Translations under genes and position numbers: made by a program
Assembly: GCA_015698045.1 (NCBI GenBank)
Contig: BLAL01000315.1
Coordinates: 310,001 to 374,000 of the forward strand
Direction: 5' to 3'
Source: Rhizophagus clarus
Taxonomy: Eukaryota; Glomeromycota; Glomeromycetes; Glomerales; Glomeraceae
Length of the DNA: 64,000 nt
Shown: piece after piece, positions 1 through 10,049 of the stretch
Layout of the letters: the number at the start of each line of letters is the position of its first letter
How positions within the stretch are numbered: position 1 is the stretch's first letter
Notes under the pieces: model-generated
The model's database searches: none
Told to the model about the DNA's origin: nothing
Seen by the model: the letters and a program-made list of their open reading frames with translations, nothing else

Positions 1-1345
1 TTAACAACACACTTGTTCAAAACTACTATGTAATTCATATTTCCACGATTAGTAAAATCTACTTTAGATCGTATAAGGTCTTCTTATTGTAGTGACGAAA
101 TGTAAGATTTTCAGATTAAAAATTTCTATCATCCGAAACGTGTTTTGACAGGTATCTTAATGTATCAATCATATTTTTTTAGACAGTATTATTTCTGTAA
201 TATTAGGAAAGCATACACTTGATTTTCAAAATAGATATAAAAGTTATTATCATTAAACGATTCACTCTGTTATTAAATTGAGTTTACATATCTGATAACT
301 TATTGTTACTTTGAAAAATTAGAAACGATATTATGATAGTATCAGTTGTTGTTGGATATAAATTTGTTAACATTAATGAATTGGGATTATTAAATAACAA
401 AGTTACAAATTAAAGTTGATAATTTTGGTTAAAGAAATCTATGTTGAACTGAACATATAATTTGTAATTAGTAAATAACGTTTCAACGTCGTTTATCGTG
501 ATTAAATATTCGTTCAGTTGACGGCCACAGTCGTTAGCACCAACAGCCATAGCACAGTTGGCAATCCAATCCTTAGTAATTGTTTGATGAATATTTTATT
601 AAAAATGTTGTTAATGCGAAAACATCTTGCAAAATTTGATCGTCTAATTTGGTAAATATACCAGGCTACACCATTTTGAAAAATGGCGATAAATTTATGA
701 AGTTGTATAGTTTTTAAGATATAAAAATGATTTTAGTTTTTTTTTTTTAGAAACGAGATTTAAAATGATTATCATAAAAAATTAACCAAAATTTCTGGGA
801 TAATATCATTGGCTCAAAAAGTAAAGTTTTAAAAAACCGGTTTTATATCTATGTGATCATTTCGGTAATGCATCAAAAAAGAAACGATTATTGATTTTGG
901 CTTGGTTTGATCTTTTTGATAAAAAAAAAAAAAAATTTTCAAATTTACGCCGTTTATTTGTTTATTTGTTTTATTTATTTTCCCTAAACATCCAACAATT
1001 CATTAATTTTAAAGGACTTTAACCTTATATGAAAAAAAATTTTTTTGATTAAGGAGATTAATCAACTTTTTTTGGGGATTTTTTTTTTTTTCATTTTGTT
1101 CGCAAATCTTGATGATGTTGTTGATGGTTTTCATAATTTGATCGGCCCAATAAGATTCTCTCATGGACATTTGCCAATTTGGGGGAAAGTTAATAACGTG
1201 ATCATATCAAAATAATAAAAAAAAAAAAATTTTTTTTTTTTATTTATTTCTTTCTCCTTTTAATCCTTATTGTTATTTGTTAGTTACTGGTTTAAAAAAA
1301 AAAAAAACTCTTTCATATTATATTACACACGATTTTTCATTCAAG
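1..1345. other. A/T-rich intergenic DNA upstream of the Myb gene
   Basis: I see no coding region, RNA gene or structured repeat here. The sequence holds several poly-A/poly-T runs, for example around 920-935, 1080-1092 and 1217-1240. The last 100 bases are probably the 5' UTR or promoter of the Myb-repeat gene. A TTG codon opens the frame at 1277, but the first ATG is at 1346. Confidence 0.5.
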
Positions 1346-2392
1346 ATGTTTAAAGGAATGATTTACTACTTTAAAAATAAATGTAATGGCTTTCAAACAA
1401 TGACACCAAGCCTATCCCATTTTCGATCATCAAAGATTACACATTCGCTAATAAGATTGAAACAAATATCATCAGGAGTATCAAAATCAAAAATTGTTCC
1501 AAAGAAAGGTCAGTTAAAGAGAAAGGGTGATCTTTGGACCGATGATGAATTTAAAACACTTGAGAACGCCGTTAAATTACATGGAAAAGATTGGAATTAC
1601 ATATCAAAGAATTATTTTTTTGATAATCGAACTCCAGCAGCGATATCAATTAAATGGAGGTGTTATTTGACCAAGGATGATTTAAAAACACTTGAATATG
1701 CGGTTTCTAAACATGGAAAAAATTGGGATTATATATCAAAGGAATATTTCAATAATAATCGGGCACCAAAAATATTATCAGCCAAATGGGAACGTTTTAA
1801 AAATGAATTAAAAAAACCTAAAAATATTGTTTCAAAGTTGAAAGATAGAAATAATACCATTAGAGAACCAAAAAAAATCAAATGTTCTAGAAATCACTGG
1901 ACTGATAAAGAAATAAGAACACTTAAAAAAGCCGTTAAAGAATATGGTCATCATAATTTGGAATTTATATCCAAAAAATATTTTCAAGATAGTCGGTCAG
2001 TAAGTGCAATTTCAAGCAAATGGAGAACGTTAAATTCATGTTCTAGAAATCGCTGGACTGAAAATGAGGACAAATTATTGTTCGATTTAATTAAAAAACA
2101 TGGAATGGAATGGAAGAAAATATCTAAATTAATGAATCGGACTTGTGATTCTATCTCAAAACGTTATGACAAGATTACAAGAAAACAACGTGAAAAGAAT
2201 ACAGAACTCCAGACTCGTTTGACGCGCCAGTATAGGAAAAACCACCTGATGTATAAAGATTATGATAAGCTACAAAAGTTAGTCGATAAATATGGTAAGG
2301 ATTGGACACAAATTGCTAAAATAATGAATCGTTCAAAGGATTCAGTATTAAAACAATATCTTTATATGAAGTTCCACATGAACAAAACTTAA
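1346..2392 (+). CDS. Multi-repeat Myb/SANT-like DNA-binding protein
   Basis: This is a single uninterrupted frame of 348 aa from the ATG at 1346; the frame stays open upstream without another ATG. The protein is basic and contains five Myb/SANT-like helix-turn-helix repeats at about residues 61-108, 109-152, 182-229, 234-276 and 299-342. Each repeat keeps a pattern of W/Y or L, an HGKDW-type turn, an IS/IA helix and a closing K-W/Y. Repeats 1, 3 and 4 have the classical first tryptophan (LWTD, HWTD, RWTE). Repeats 2 and 5 have lost it. Repeat 4 (RWTENEDKLLFDLIKKHG) is closest to a standard Myb repeat. The family usually binds DNA in the nucleus as a transcription regulator, and that role is inferred here. 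Repeats 1-3 share a YF-x-x-x-R insertion absent from 4 and 5, which suggests internal duplication. No intron is seen inside the frame. Confidence 0.75.
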   Translation: MFKGMIYYFKNKCNGFQTMTPSLSHFRSSKITHSLIRLKQISSGVSKSKIVPKKGQLKRKGDLWTDDEFKTLENAVKLHGKDWNYISKNYFFDNRTPAAISIKWRCYLTKDDLKTLEYAVSKHGKNWDYISKEYFNNNRAPKILSAKWERFKNELKKPKNIVSKLKDRNNTIREPKKIKCSRNHWTDKEIRTLKKAVKEYGHHNLEFISKKYFQDSRSVSAISSKWRTLNSCSRNRWTENEDKLLFDLIKKHGMEWKKISKLMNRTCDSISKRYDKITRKQREKNTELQTRLTRQYRKNHLMYKDYDKLQKLVDKYGKDWTQIAKIMNRSKDSVLKQYLYMKFHMNKT

Positions 2393-2964
2393 TGAAGAAG
2401 TCACCTTCGAATCCATTAAAACAATGTCGAAAAAAATTGTACACAAAATAAACAATCATGATTTAAGGTTCATAAAATAAATTTAAGGTTCTCAAATCAT
2501 AATTATACAGATATAGCATGATTGTTAAATCGGTGATTCTTTCTATAATTGATTAATTTATTTAATATATGACGAATTATATTTAATTATTTTCTATAAT
2601 TTTCATAATTTTCATCTGAAAAAAGAATGTAAAAGTTCTGCTTTCCATTCTAATTTACTTATAAAGGATTAATGTTTGTAATCATTTACCTTTTTTTATG
2701 GGTCATATGAAGAAACTTTTGTAAATCTTTACCAAATATTAGGTTGATACTAAAACTCGGGAATGCAAATATTGACGTATTAGAACTGCTGAGACTGCTG
2801 GCTGTGAACCATCTGACCTAACGGGTATCAAACAAACTCCATTTATTTATAAAACAAACAAAAAAAAAAATTTTTTTTTTTTTTTTCACATTTAAACGGT
2901 TTTTCTTTCCTCCTACTTAGCACTTATTACGTATTTTTTTAATCATTATTAATAATAATAATAA
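2393..2964. other. Intergenic region between Myb and BTB-TLDc genes
   Basis: No gene is seen. It contains the 3' UTR of the Myb gene and, from about 2860 to 2964, poly-A/poly-T tracts and a pyrimidine-rich stretch running to the BTB start codon, which is preceded by an AAT/TAA trinucleotide run. Confidence 0.4.
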
Positions 2965-4578
2965 ATGGCGAATAAGTTGGAAAAATCGGTAGAAAAATCA
3001 CTGGAAAAATCGCTGGAAAGTTCATTCTTACGAGATATCCGACAATTATTTCATGAAGCAGATGATTATAATGTTTTAATTGAAGTTGGACAGGAACCAA
3101 CCATTAAAACTTTTAAAGCACATTCCGTCATCTTAAGAGCTAGATCTGCGTATTTTCGTGCGGCTTTGTCTACCAATTGGGCTAAAACTAACGATGGTAT
3201 CATTAAAATGAACAAACCAAATATTACACCGGATGTGTTCCATGTTATATTAAAGTAAATTCTATTTTCCTTCTTTTCTTTTCTTTTTTTTTTTTTCCTT
3301 TTTAATTGTATATTATAAATAAATCGTATTTTTTCTTGTTCGGTAATAATTAGATTTATGTATACTGGAACGATCGTTTTGTCTGATAATATGCTTCCAC
3401 ATTACCTTGATATATTAGTAGCAGCAGATGAACTTGCATTGATCGATTTGATCGATTATATCGTAGAATATATTCTTAAAAAAGAAATGTTCTGGTTTCG
3501 AAGAAATTTAGTAAAAATTCATAGAATATCATCGCAACATGAAGCATTTCATAAATTGAAGACATCATGTGAAGAAATTATACAAAAAGATGCTCCAACA
3601 TTTTTAAGATCAAAAGATATAGGAAATTTAGAAGAAAATATCTTAATTAAATTATTAAAAAGTGATAATCTTGATCTAAAAGAAATTGAAATTTGGAATC
3701 AAATAATTAAATGGGGTAAAGTACAATGTTCTTTAAATGGTAATGATAAAGAAAACATTGAAGATTGGACTAATGAAGATTTTGAAATGTTGAAATTATC
3801 TTTGACGAATTGTTTGTCTCATATTAGATTCTTTTTAATCTCTGGTGCCGATTATCATGATAAAATTAGACCTTTCAAAAAAATTCTATCAAAAGAATTA
3901 AAAAATGAATTAAGAGAATTTTATATCGCAGGTAGAAAACCAAATCGTTTAAATCTTTTATCACCAAGGTTAAAATATGCTGATGAAGAATCTCTTTTAA
4001 TTAAATTGAATCATTTTACTTTGATTTCTTCATGGATTGATAGAAAAAAACAAAATTATCAACCTGAACAAATTCCTTATGTGTTCAAATTACTTTATCG
4101 TGGTAGTCGTGATGGGTTAAAAGAAGCAGATAAATTTTATCAAAAATGTAATTATCAGGGTCCAACTATAGTTATTGTAAAACCTTTCGGTGGTAATCAA
4201 ATTATTGGTGGTTATAATGCTGATATTTGGAATAAAAATCAAAAATATGATACTGTAACCAATAGCTTTATTTTTTCGTTAGTTATTAATAATAATGAAA
4301 ATGATACTGGTATATGTAGTAGAGTTAAAAGTAATGTTAATAAAGTTGGTTGTGCCGGACAAGAAAAACTTCCTTGGTTTGGTAATGATTTAAATTGGAT
4401 CAAGGGAGTATGTAAACAACAAATTTATGAAAGAAAAATTGTAGATTTTGAAAAATTTAATACTGAAGATGTTGAAGTTTATAAAGTTTTACTTAAAGTT
4501 AATAATAACATTTTTTTTGATGAATTTAATGAAGACGATAATACAACTACCATTTTTAATCATGAAATTATTGAATAA
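2965..4578 (+). CDS. BTB-BACK-TLDc domain protein
   Basis: Two exons, 2965-3254 and 3354-4578, are joined by a 99-bp GT-AG intron (gtaaat...ttag); the frame closes at 504 aa. Residues about 25-135 form a BTB/POZ domain: D-x-x-V-x-I-E-V-G, then FKAHSVILRARSAYFRAAL, then, across the splice, the MYTG motif. A BACK-like helical region follows at about 140-260. A TLDc domain occupies about 318-498: the YRGSRDG start, GPT-x-x-x-V, GGYN, an SFIFSL strand and a conserved C-terminal strand. BTB-BACK proteins usually act as substrate adaptors for cullin-3 ubiquitin ligases, and TLDc domains are linked to oxidation resistance and V-ATPase regulation; both roles are family knowledge. This architecture is strongly expanded in Rhizophagus genomes. 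The gene is convergent with the PPR gene. Confidence 0.88.
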
Positions 4579-4980
4579 TAAATAATAACAGATAAATCAC
4601 ATTTAATATGCTTATTATAGAATATGTACTAGATTAATAATGATTAGATTATGTTAATGTTAGAAAATATTCTTTTCTTTCTTTTCATTAAATAAAAATC
4701 ATTTATATAAGAAATAATTAATACCACACGAAAGTTAATCTTATTATTATTGTTGTTTGTGATGTGTGATTATTAATACAGATAAACCGTTATCTGGTTA
4801 TGAGTGAATTAAAAATAAAATAAATACAAGTTGTACAATAACAGATTTCGATTAAACCTGCTAACTGGGCATTGGTGCAAGTGCAGGAACAGATTTAACC
4901 CTCAAAGAGTAAATTTCGTGACGGTATTGCTATTGATATTGGTATCAATTTCAATTTTTTACTTATAAATCATCCTTAAA
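4579..4980. other. Convergent 3' intergenic region
   Basis: Short region between the 3' ends of the BTB-TLDc gene (+) and the PPR gene (-). I see 3' UTR-like A/T-rich sequence with AATAAA-like signals and no other gene. Confidence 0.4.
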
Positions 4981-7900
4981 TTAAAATTTCTTTCCCAACT
5001 TCAATCTTTGATTATTCTTCCATCTTCCAAATCCAAAACCTTTTCTCTTCTTTTCATAATACCTATTCCTCCATTCATTATAGTTCACTTCATTTTCTTT
5101 TACATCATATTTATTCTTTGGAGGCAATTTAATTCCTCGCCCTTTCCATTTTTTCGCCAATGAATTCCTATATCGTAATACACCATCATCTTCTGAATTG
5201 TAACATAAATCAAATACTTTTCTATACGTCATCTCATCATCATTTTCCACGCACTTTTGTAATAATAATGTAAAATCTTGTATATTAGGTTTTTGTAAAT
5301 TTGATAAATTTTGTAATAAAATAATAGCATTATGTGTTTCATTACACCTGTAAATGAATGAATAAATACTTTTAATAAAGTGAACAATTAAAGGCCAAAA
5401 TTAAGAAAAAAAAAAAACCATAACTATCACTTTACCTAGCTAATATTTTAATCATTAATTTATAAATTTCATAATCCATTTTTTCAGTGATTCCAAATTT
5501 TTTAAAAGAATTCTTCCTATCATGTTCATCATCATAAATTTTTTCAATTTTTCTACTTTGTTCTTTTCGCCAATTTTCCCAATCTTTCCAGATACTCCAA
5601 GATTCGTCAACTCTTTTATGTTTGTAACATACCATTAATCCGTTTAAAAATATCCACCCATTTAACTGAATATTATTTTTTAGTATAAAACTTTTATAAA
5701 AGTCAAATACCTTATTATAACTAGATTTTTTAATTAAAATATTTAAATATGAAGTAATTAATTTTGATGATAAATTTATAGGAAACGATGATATCATTTT
5801 CCCATCAGTTCGTGATGTGATTATATGATTAAAAATCATTTCCGCTTCTTTAACAGTTTGTGAAATAGTAACGGGCACATTATTTAATAATGGATAAGTA
5901 TCTGATCCTATTATTAACAAGTCATTGTTTCCTGAAATCGCGCCTTCTGATCGTGTCTTTCCTGATATTGTTAGTTCTGATCTCATTTCTTGATTATTTT
6001 CTGTTTCCACATCATCATTTTTTTTTAATAAAGCTTTGTGATGCTCATGAGATGATCCCATCTTATTATCTCTTTCAGATGGCAAATCCGCCGCTTCTAA
6101 TTGTTTACTTCTCGACAATTCTTCATTTTGACTCCTACTTATATAATTCATGGGTTCTTTATAAGTAGAATATGTCCAAAATAAATTTGTAAATGTTAAC
6201 TCGTCTGGTGTTATTGATGGGTCAGTCTTTGCCCTATAAAAATAAATTAAATAAGTAAACTTATCATATAAATTTAAATAAATAAATAAGACATTTGAAA
6301 GATATATATATATATATGTATATAAAATCTCACCTTTGTATCATTGTTACTAACAAACTCCTGGCCATTTGTAGATCTCCGTTCTTTGAACATGCAACCA
6401 TTAATGAATTACACGTAGTAATGTCAGGTTGATATCCATATTCTCTCATTTCTTGTAATAATTTGAACGCTTCTTCATAATAGTGTAAGAATTTTAATTA
6501 AGAATATATATATATATATATATTATATAAAATCCTTAAATTATAATATATTAAAGGATATCTTTTCTCTTTGCACAAGCGTGAATTAAAGAATTAAATG
6601 TAACATCGGTTGGGCATAATCCTCTTTCTTTCATTTCTTGATACAAATCAAAGGCTCTTTCGGTATTTTCTTCCTAATATATTAAAAAACCCGAATTGTC
6701 AATATTTTGTTTTCCTTATTTTAAATCTTCATCTCATGTATCATGTATACTCACTTTTGCGCATGCATGAATCATCAAACTGAATGTAACCTCATCGGGT
6801 TGACATGCTTCCAATCGCATATGATCAAATGTGGTCCATGCACGTTTTATTTCTCCATTATCAATGCATCCTTTAATAAGGGTTGTAAATATAGGCTAAG
6901 TTAAAGAAGAAACAAGTTTAATGAATATTCAAAAGTCGATGTATATTCTGATAATAATTACTAACTTGAGTCGGCATTAACCCATTATTTTTCATATTCA
7001 AATATACGTTAAAAGCATCATCAACTCGATTATGTTTGTTATATGCTTTGATCAAATTTGCATAACTATGGACCGTTGGCTTAAGTCCAGCTAAATATAA
7101 CGTAATTAAATAATATTAATAAAATGACAATAAACAATAGTTGATATAAATTAAAATATAAATAATAGAATTTCTACCAGATTCAATTAAATCAAATGAT
7201 CCTATTGCTTTTTGTAATTCTCCCACAGAAGCATAAAGGTTTATTAAATGATCATATGTAACAGTGTTAGGAATAACATCTGCTTTCTGAAATAAAATTG
7301 TTAATATAAATACGCAAATTAAAAAAATATCACACTCTGTTTTATTCTAACCTCCATCAAAGAAAGTATATCTAATGCTTCATCAACTCGTTCTGTTAAT
7401 ACCTGTAAAAACAATTATTATTTTTTTTTTAAAAAAAAAAATATACGAGGTTTAAAAATGATTAAAGATAATCTACCCATGTATTAACTTACACAAGCAT
7501 ATAACCAATTATTGAACTGTTCTATAGATTCTAAATTTTCTTTCTTCATTTGGGTTAATAGATGTATTTGTTCGTGTTTTGATGCTTGTAAATCGCTAAC
7601 AGTAGGTAATGATAGTTCTTGATCATCTTGGGAAGAATCAAGCCTTTTCCCATCTGTGATTGATAATTTATGTCGAAGTTGAGGTGGTGCAGAAATTGCT
7701 TCATGAATTTGTGAAAGAAAATTTTCTGATAATGATTGTTGTTTATCTGACTAAAAAATCAAGTTAAAAGTAAGAAAGTGAAATTACTGTTTGATAACAA
7801 TTTAACATTTCCATACTTCTAAATTTATAACTTGCTTATCAAATGCCGAAATTTTCTGTTCCAATTTCTTTATATCTTTTTCTGATTGTACAATTTTTTC

Positions 7901-8139
7901 ATGGAGTTTTGATCTGTAATACAAAAAAAAAAAAAAAAAAAAAAAATTTTTTTTCACTAAATAAGATAATACTAGAAAATTGAAATTTAGCCAAAAAATA
8001 TTTACTTTTTATTTATATTACTACTTTGTCGAAGAAATATGGAATAAAGTGAATATTTTGGTTGTTTTTCATAAAAAAATATATTATGTAAAGGCAATAA
8101 ATTAATTTTATTAAAATTCTTTAATTTAGATGATAACAT
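4981..8139 (-). CDS. Pentatricopeptide repeat (PPR) protein, probably mitochondrial
   Basis: I read eleven exons on the minus strand, separated by short A/T-rich GT-AG introns. Exon 1 is 8139-8006, exon 2 starts at 7913, exon 3 is 7750-7493, exon 10 is about 6233-5436, and the last exon is 5347-4981. Splice phases were checked at 8005/7913 and 5435/5347. The N-terminus is basic, hydroxylated and almost free of acidic residues, with an Arg near residue 40, as in a mitochondrial presequence. A short K/E-rich coiled coil follows in exon 2. The remaining exons encode helical-pair repeats with PPR signatures such as V-T-Y-D-H-L-I-N-L-Y, a repeated M-x-x-x-G, and P-x-x-x-T/S-F-N-S-L-I-H. PPR proteins bind organellar RNA for processing, stability or translation. 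The C-terminus is very basic (KKRKGFGFGRWKNNQ) and may also bind RNA. Internal exon limits are approximate. Confidence 0.82.
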
Positions 8140-9030
8140 GGCAGAAAAGAAATTGAATCCAGATTGATATTTTTTTTTTTAGATTTTGACGTGACATGCT
8201 ACGCATCACGTGATGCATATTGGAAGCGCATTCAGAGGAACGAGAAAAAGTTAGCTAAAGATGGTTGTAAACGCATAGAATTAAGTGTCAAGACGTTCAA
8301 CAAACAAAATCTCTTTATTTGTATCGCAATATTGTCCTTATAGATAATTTAAAGATTTCAACAATCCTTTTCTCACAACCACCTATCTTACATTAAACAA
8401 CATAGACTGGAAACTTGCTAAAGCTTGGATTAATTACAATCCTTTAGGCTGATTAACCAGCTTTCGTCTAAGTAAAATAGTGGGATGGATCTCGTAAAAA
8501 ATTGAGTTATCATAAACTAACAACATAAACCGAGAAACCTGGAAGAAAAGACGCGTTTAGTGAATGGAAACGTTCCAAGAATATCACCAAGAAAACCTTA
8601 AAGCATGAGGAAAGTAGAAAACATAAAAATAACAATACCCCACGATAATCAGGCCGTAATATTTATCTCATTTATTCTTCTTAATCCAGGCCGAGACTTC
8701 ATGATACTAATGCGGCCTGGATCGGTGGACCAGTTCTAATTTCCTTCATAATAGCCCTTGGAAATCTCATTTGGCTTTGACATTCCTCGTTACTGCGAGT
8801 GTTTCTTCACTTATTTTGGGCCAGAACAGTGTCAGAACAGTGCCAGAACAGCAATGTTTTCCTTTAAGCTTATTTCTGCTCTTTTCGAAAAGTGAGCCCG
8901 TATAATAGGCGTTACAGTTGATAACTTACAAGTTACTAACTACTGTAACTTAGTTTCATCCCGATTTTTTATAATATTAATAGTGTTAATAGAATATTCT
9001 CTAATGTTACTCCGATAAATAAATTTTAGA
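8140..9030. other. Intergenic region between PPR gene and U6 copy 1
   Basis: No coding region is visible. It includes the probable promoter and 5' UTR of the PPR gene near 8140-8300. At 8684-8693 and 8713-8722 there is a perfect 10-bp inverted repeat (ATCCAGGCCG / CGGCCTGGAT) with a 19-nt spacer. Near 8822-8852 there are three CAGAACAG-type short direct repeats. G+C is locally higher than in the flanks. Confidence 0.4.
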
Positions 9031-9032
9031 AG

Positions 9033-9042
9033 AAAAAAAAAA
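9033..9042 (-). terminator. RNA polymerase III oligo-T terminator of U6 copy 1
   Basis: Ten consecutive T on the minus strand directly follow the GCAATA 3' end of the U6 sequence. Runs of four or more T terminate RNA polymerase III. Confidence 0.8.
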
Positions 9043-9099
9043 TATTGCTGCCGTAGCAGCTATCCACTCAAGATAACGTGTCATCCTTGTGCAGGGGCC

Positions 9100-9131
<32 letters not shown>

Positions 9132-9156
9132 ATAAGTGTCGCTCCGAAGAGACGAC
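9041..9156 (-). ncRNA. U6 spliceosomal snRNA, copy 1
   Basis: The minus strand from 9156 reads as a U6 snRNA. It has a 5' stem-loop capped by a UUCG tetraloop (arms GTCG/CGAC and CTC/GAG with one bulged U), the invariant ATACAGAGAAGATTAGCA block including the ACAGAGA box and AGC triad, and then the GGCCCCTGC...AAGGATGAC internal stem-loop region. U6 pairs with U4 and U2 and forms the catalytic centre of the spliceosome. The 3' domain is longer than in human U6 and carries a second hairpin, GCTGC-TACG-GCAGC, at 9060-9047. It ends at a run of ten T on the transcribed strand (9042-9033), a typical RNA polymerase III terminator. It is identical over 116 nt to the copy at 37531-37646. Confidence 0.96.
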
Positions 9157-9178
9157 AACCTTATATCTGTATTTAAGC

Positions 9179-9281
9179 TTATATAGGACTAAAATATTGA
9201 GTTCAAGAAAATTATGGGTTTCAACTGTAAAAATGACGTCATAATTACGTAATATTATACAAACATGATTGGTTAACTGAT
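9179..9281 (-). promoter_or_regulatory. Upstream (type 3-like) promoter of U6 copy 1
   Basis: On the minus strand, TATATAA lies at 9185-9179, that is -29 to -23 from the U6 start. A block at 9218-9186, containing CCCATAATTTTC and then a TTTTAGTC just before the TATA box, sits where a proximal sequence element would be (about -62 to -30). A TGACGTCA, CRE-like motif is at about 9234-9241. A distal ATCAG...CCAATCATGTT motif lies at 9281-9262. All four are present in the same order upstream of U6 copy 2, although the surrounding sequence has diverged. That conservation is the evidence for function. The same 164-bp gap also separates U6 from the divergent gene at 9321. Confidence 0.75.
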
Positions 9282-9320
9282 TTGTTGATTATCATCTTGT
9301 AACGTTTGGCATTTATAATA

Positions 9321-10049
9321 ATGAGAGGGATAATAGAAGGACTGTTAATTCGTTCAATTGAATTTTATGGTTATAATAGATCTTTATCAAATGAACAACT
9401 TCTAAAAGAAGCTTGGATTAGAGTGCAAGATATAAACTTTTCTGTCTATGAATTAAACGCATACGAGCTATGTTATAAAGCCTTTGAATATTTGCTTAGG
9501 TTAGTAGAAGAACAGCAACTTGTCGAATTAGGATTACCAGCTACTAAAGAAGAAGTACTAAATTTTTTGAAAACTAAAGAACCAAATATAAGTCGTGACC
9601 AGGAAGTAATTCTAGCTCTTTCCAAAGAAAACACCTATCTTGAGCTTGAACTTGCCAAACTTAGAAATAGATTTGAAGTTAAACAACTTTCCGACATAAT
9701 CTCTCCTAACGAATACTATGACTTCCCCAGATTAAGCCAAGAACTAAAAAGACTAAAAATCCAAGACTTAACTATTCAGATTCCCCTTAAAAAACAAGAA
9801 CGAGAACAATTAACTAATACTTTGAAAAATAATCTTAATAATTCCGGTAAATATCTTTTAGATAAATTATTAAAAAAACAAAATAAACTTTTATTAAATA
9901 ATGAAATTAATTCAAATAAATTGGAGGAAATAAAAACTGCATTAGGAGAAGATTTGGAAGATGATTCTGAAAGATTAACCGAAATTTTAGATAAAAATAA
10001 AGAAATCTTTAATTTAGAAAAACATCTCGAGAGTTTGCGAACTCCGTAA
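9321..10049 (+). CDS. Hypothetical coiled-coil protein, divergent from U6
   Basis: I do not recognise this 242-aa protein. The frame is intact from the ATG at 9321 (MRGIIEGLL...). A slightly earlier TTG is in frame but is an unlikely start. The N-terminal 85 residues are rich in aromatic and leucine residues and probably helical. Residues about 95-125 (LSKENTYLELELAKLRNRFE) have heptad spacing typical of a coiled coil. The C-terminal half (about 150-242) is charged, K/E/L/N-rich and also likely helical. No catalytic motif, signal peptide or membrane segment is seen. It starts 164 bp from the divergent U6 gene, so it may share regulatory DNA with it. Codon use is A/T-rich like its neighbours. 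It could be a lineage-specific gene. Confidence 0.6.
   Translation: MRGIIEGLLIRSIEFYGYNRSLSNEQLLKEAWIRVQDINFSVYELNAYELCYKAFEYLLRLVEEQQLVELGLPATKEEVLNFLKTKEPNISRDQEVILALSKENTYLELELAKLRNRFEVKQLSDIISPNEYYDFPRLSQELKRLKIQDLTIQIPLKKQEREQLTNTLKNNLNNSGKYLLDKLLKKQNKLLLNNEINSNKLEEIKTALGEDLEDDSERLTEILDKNKEIFNLEKHLESLRTP

Noticed and set aside
4860-4920. Possible tRNA-like stretch near the BTB 3' end
   Set aside because: No B-box GGTTCGANTCC-like motif or cloverleaf could be built; no tRNA gene was found in the window.
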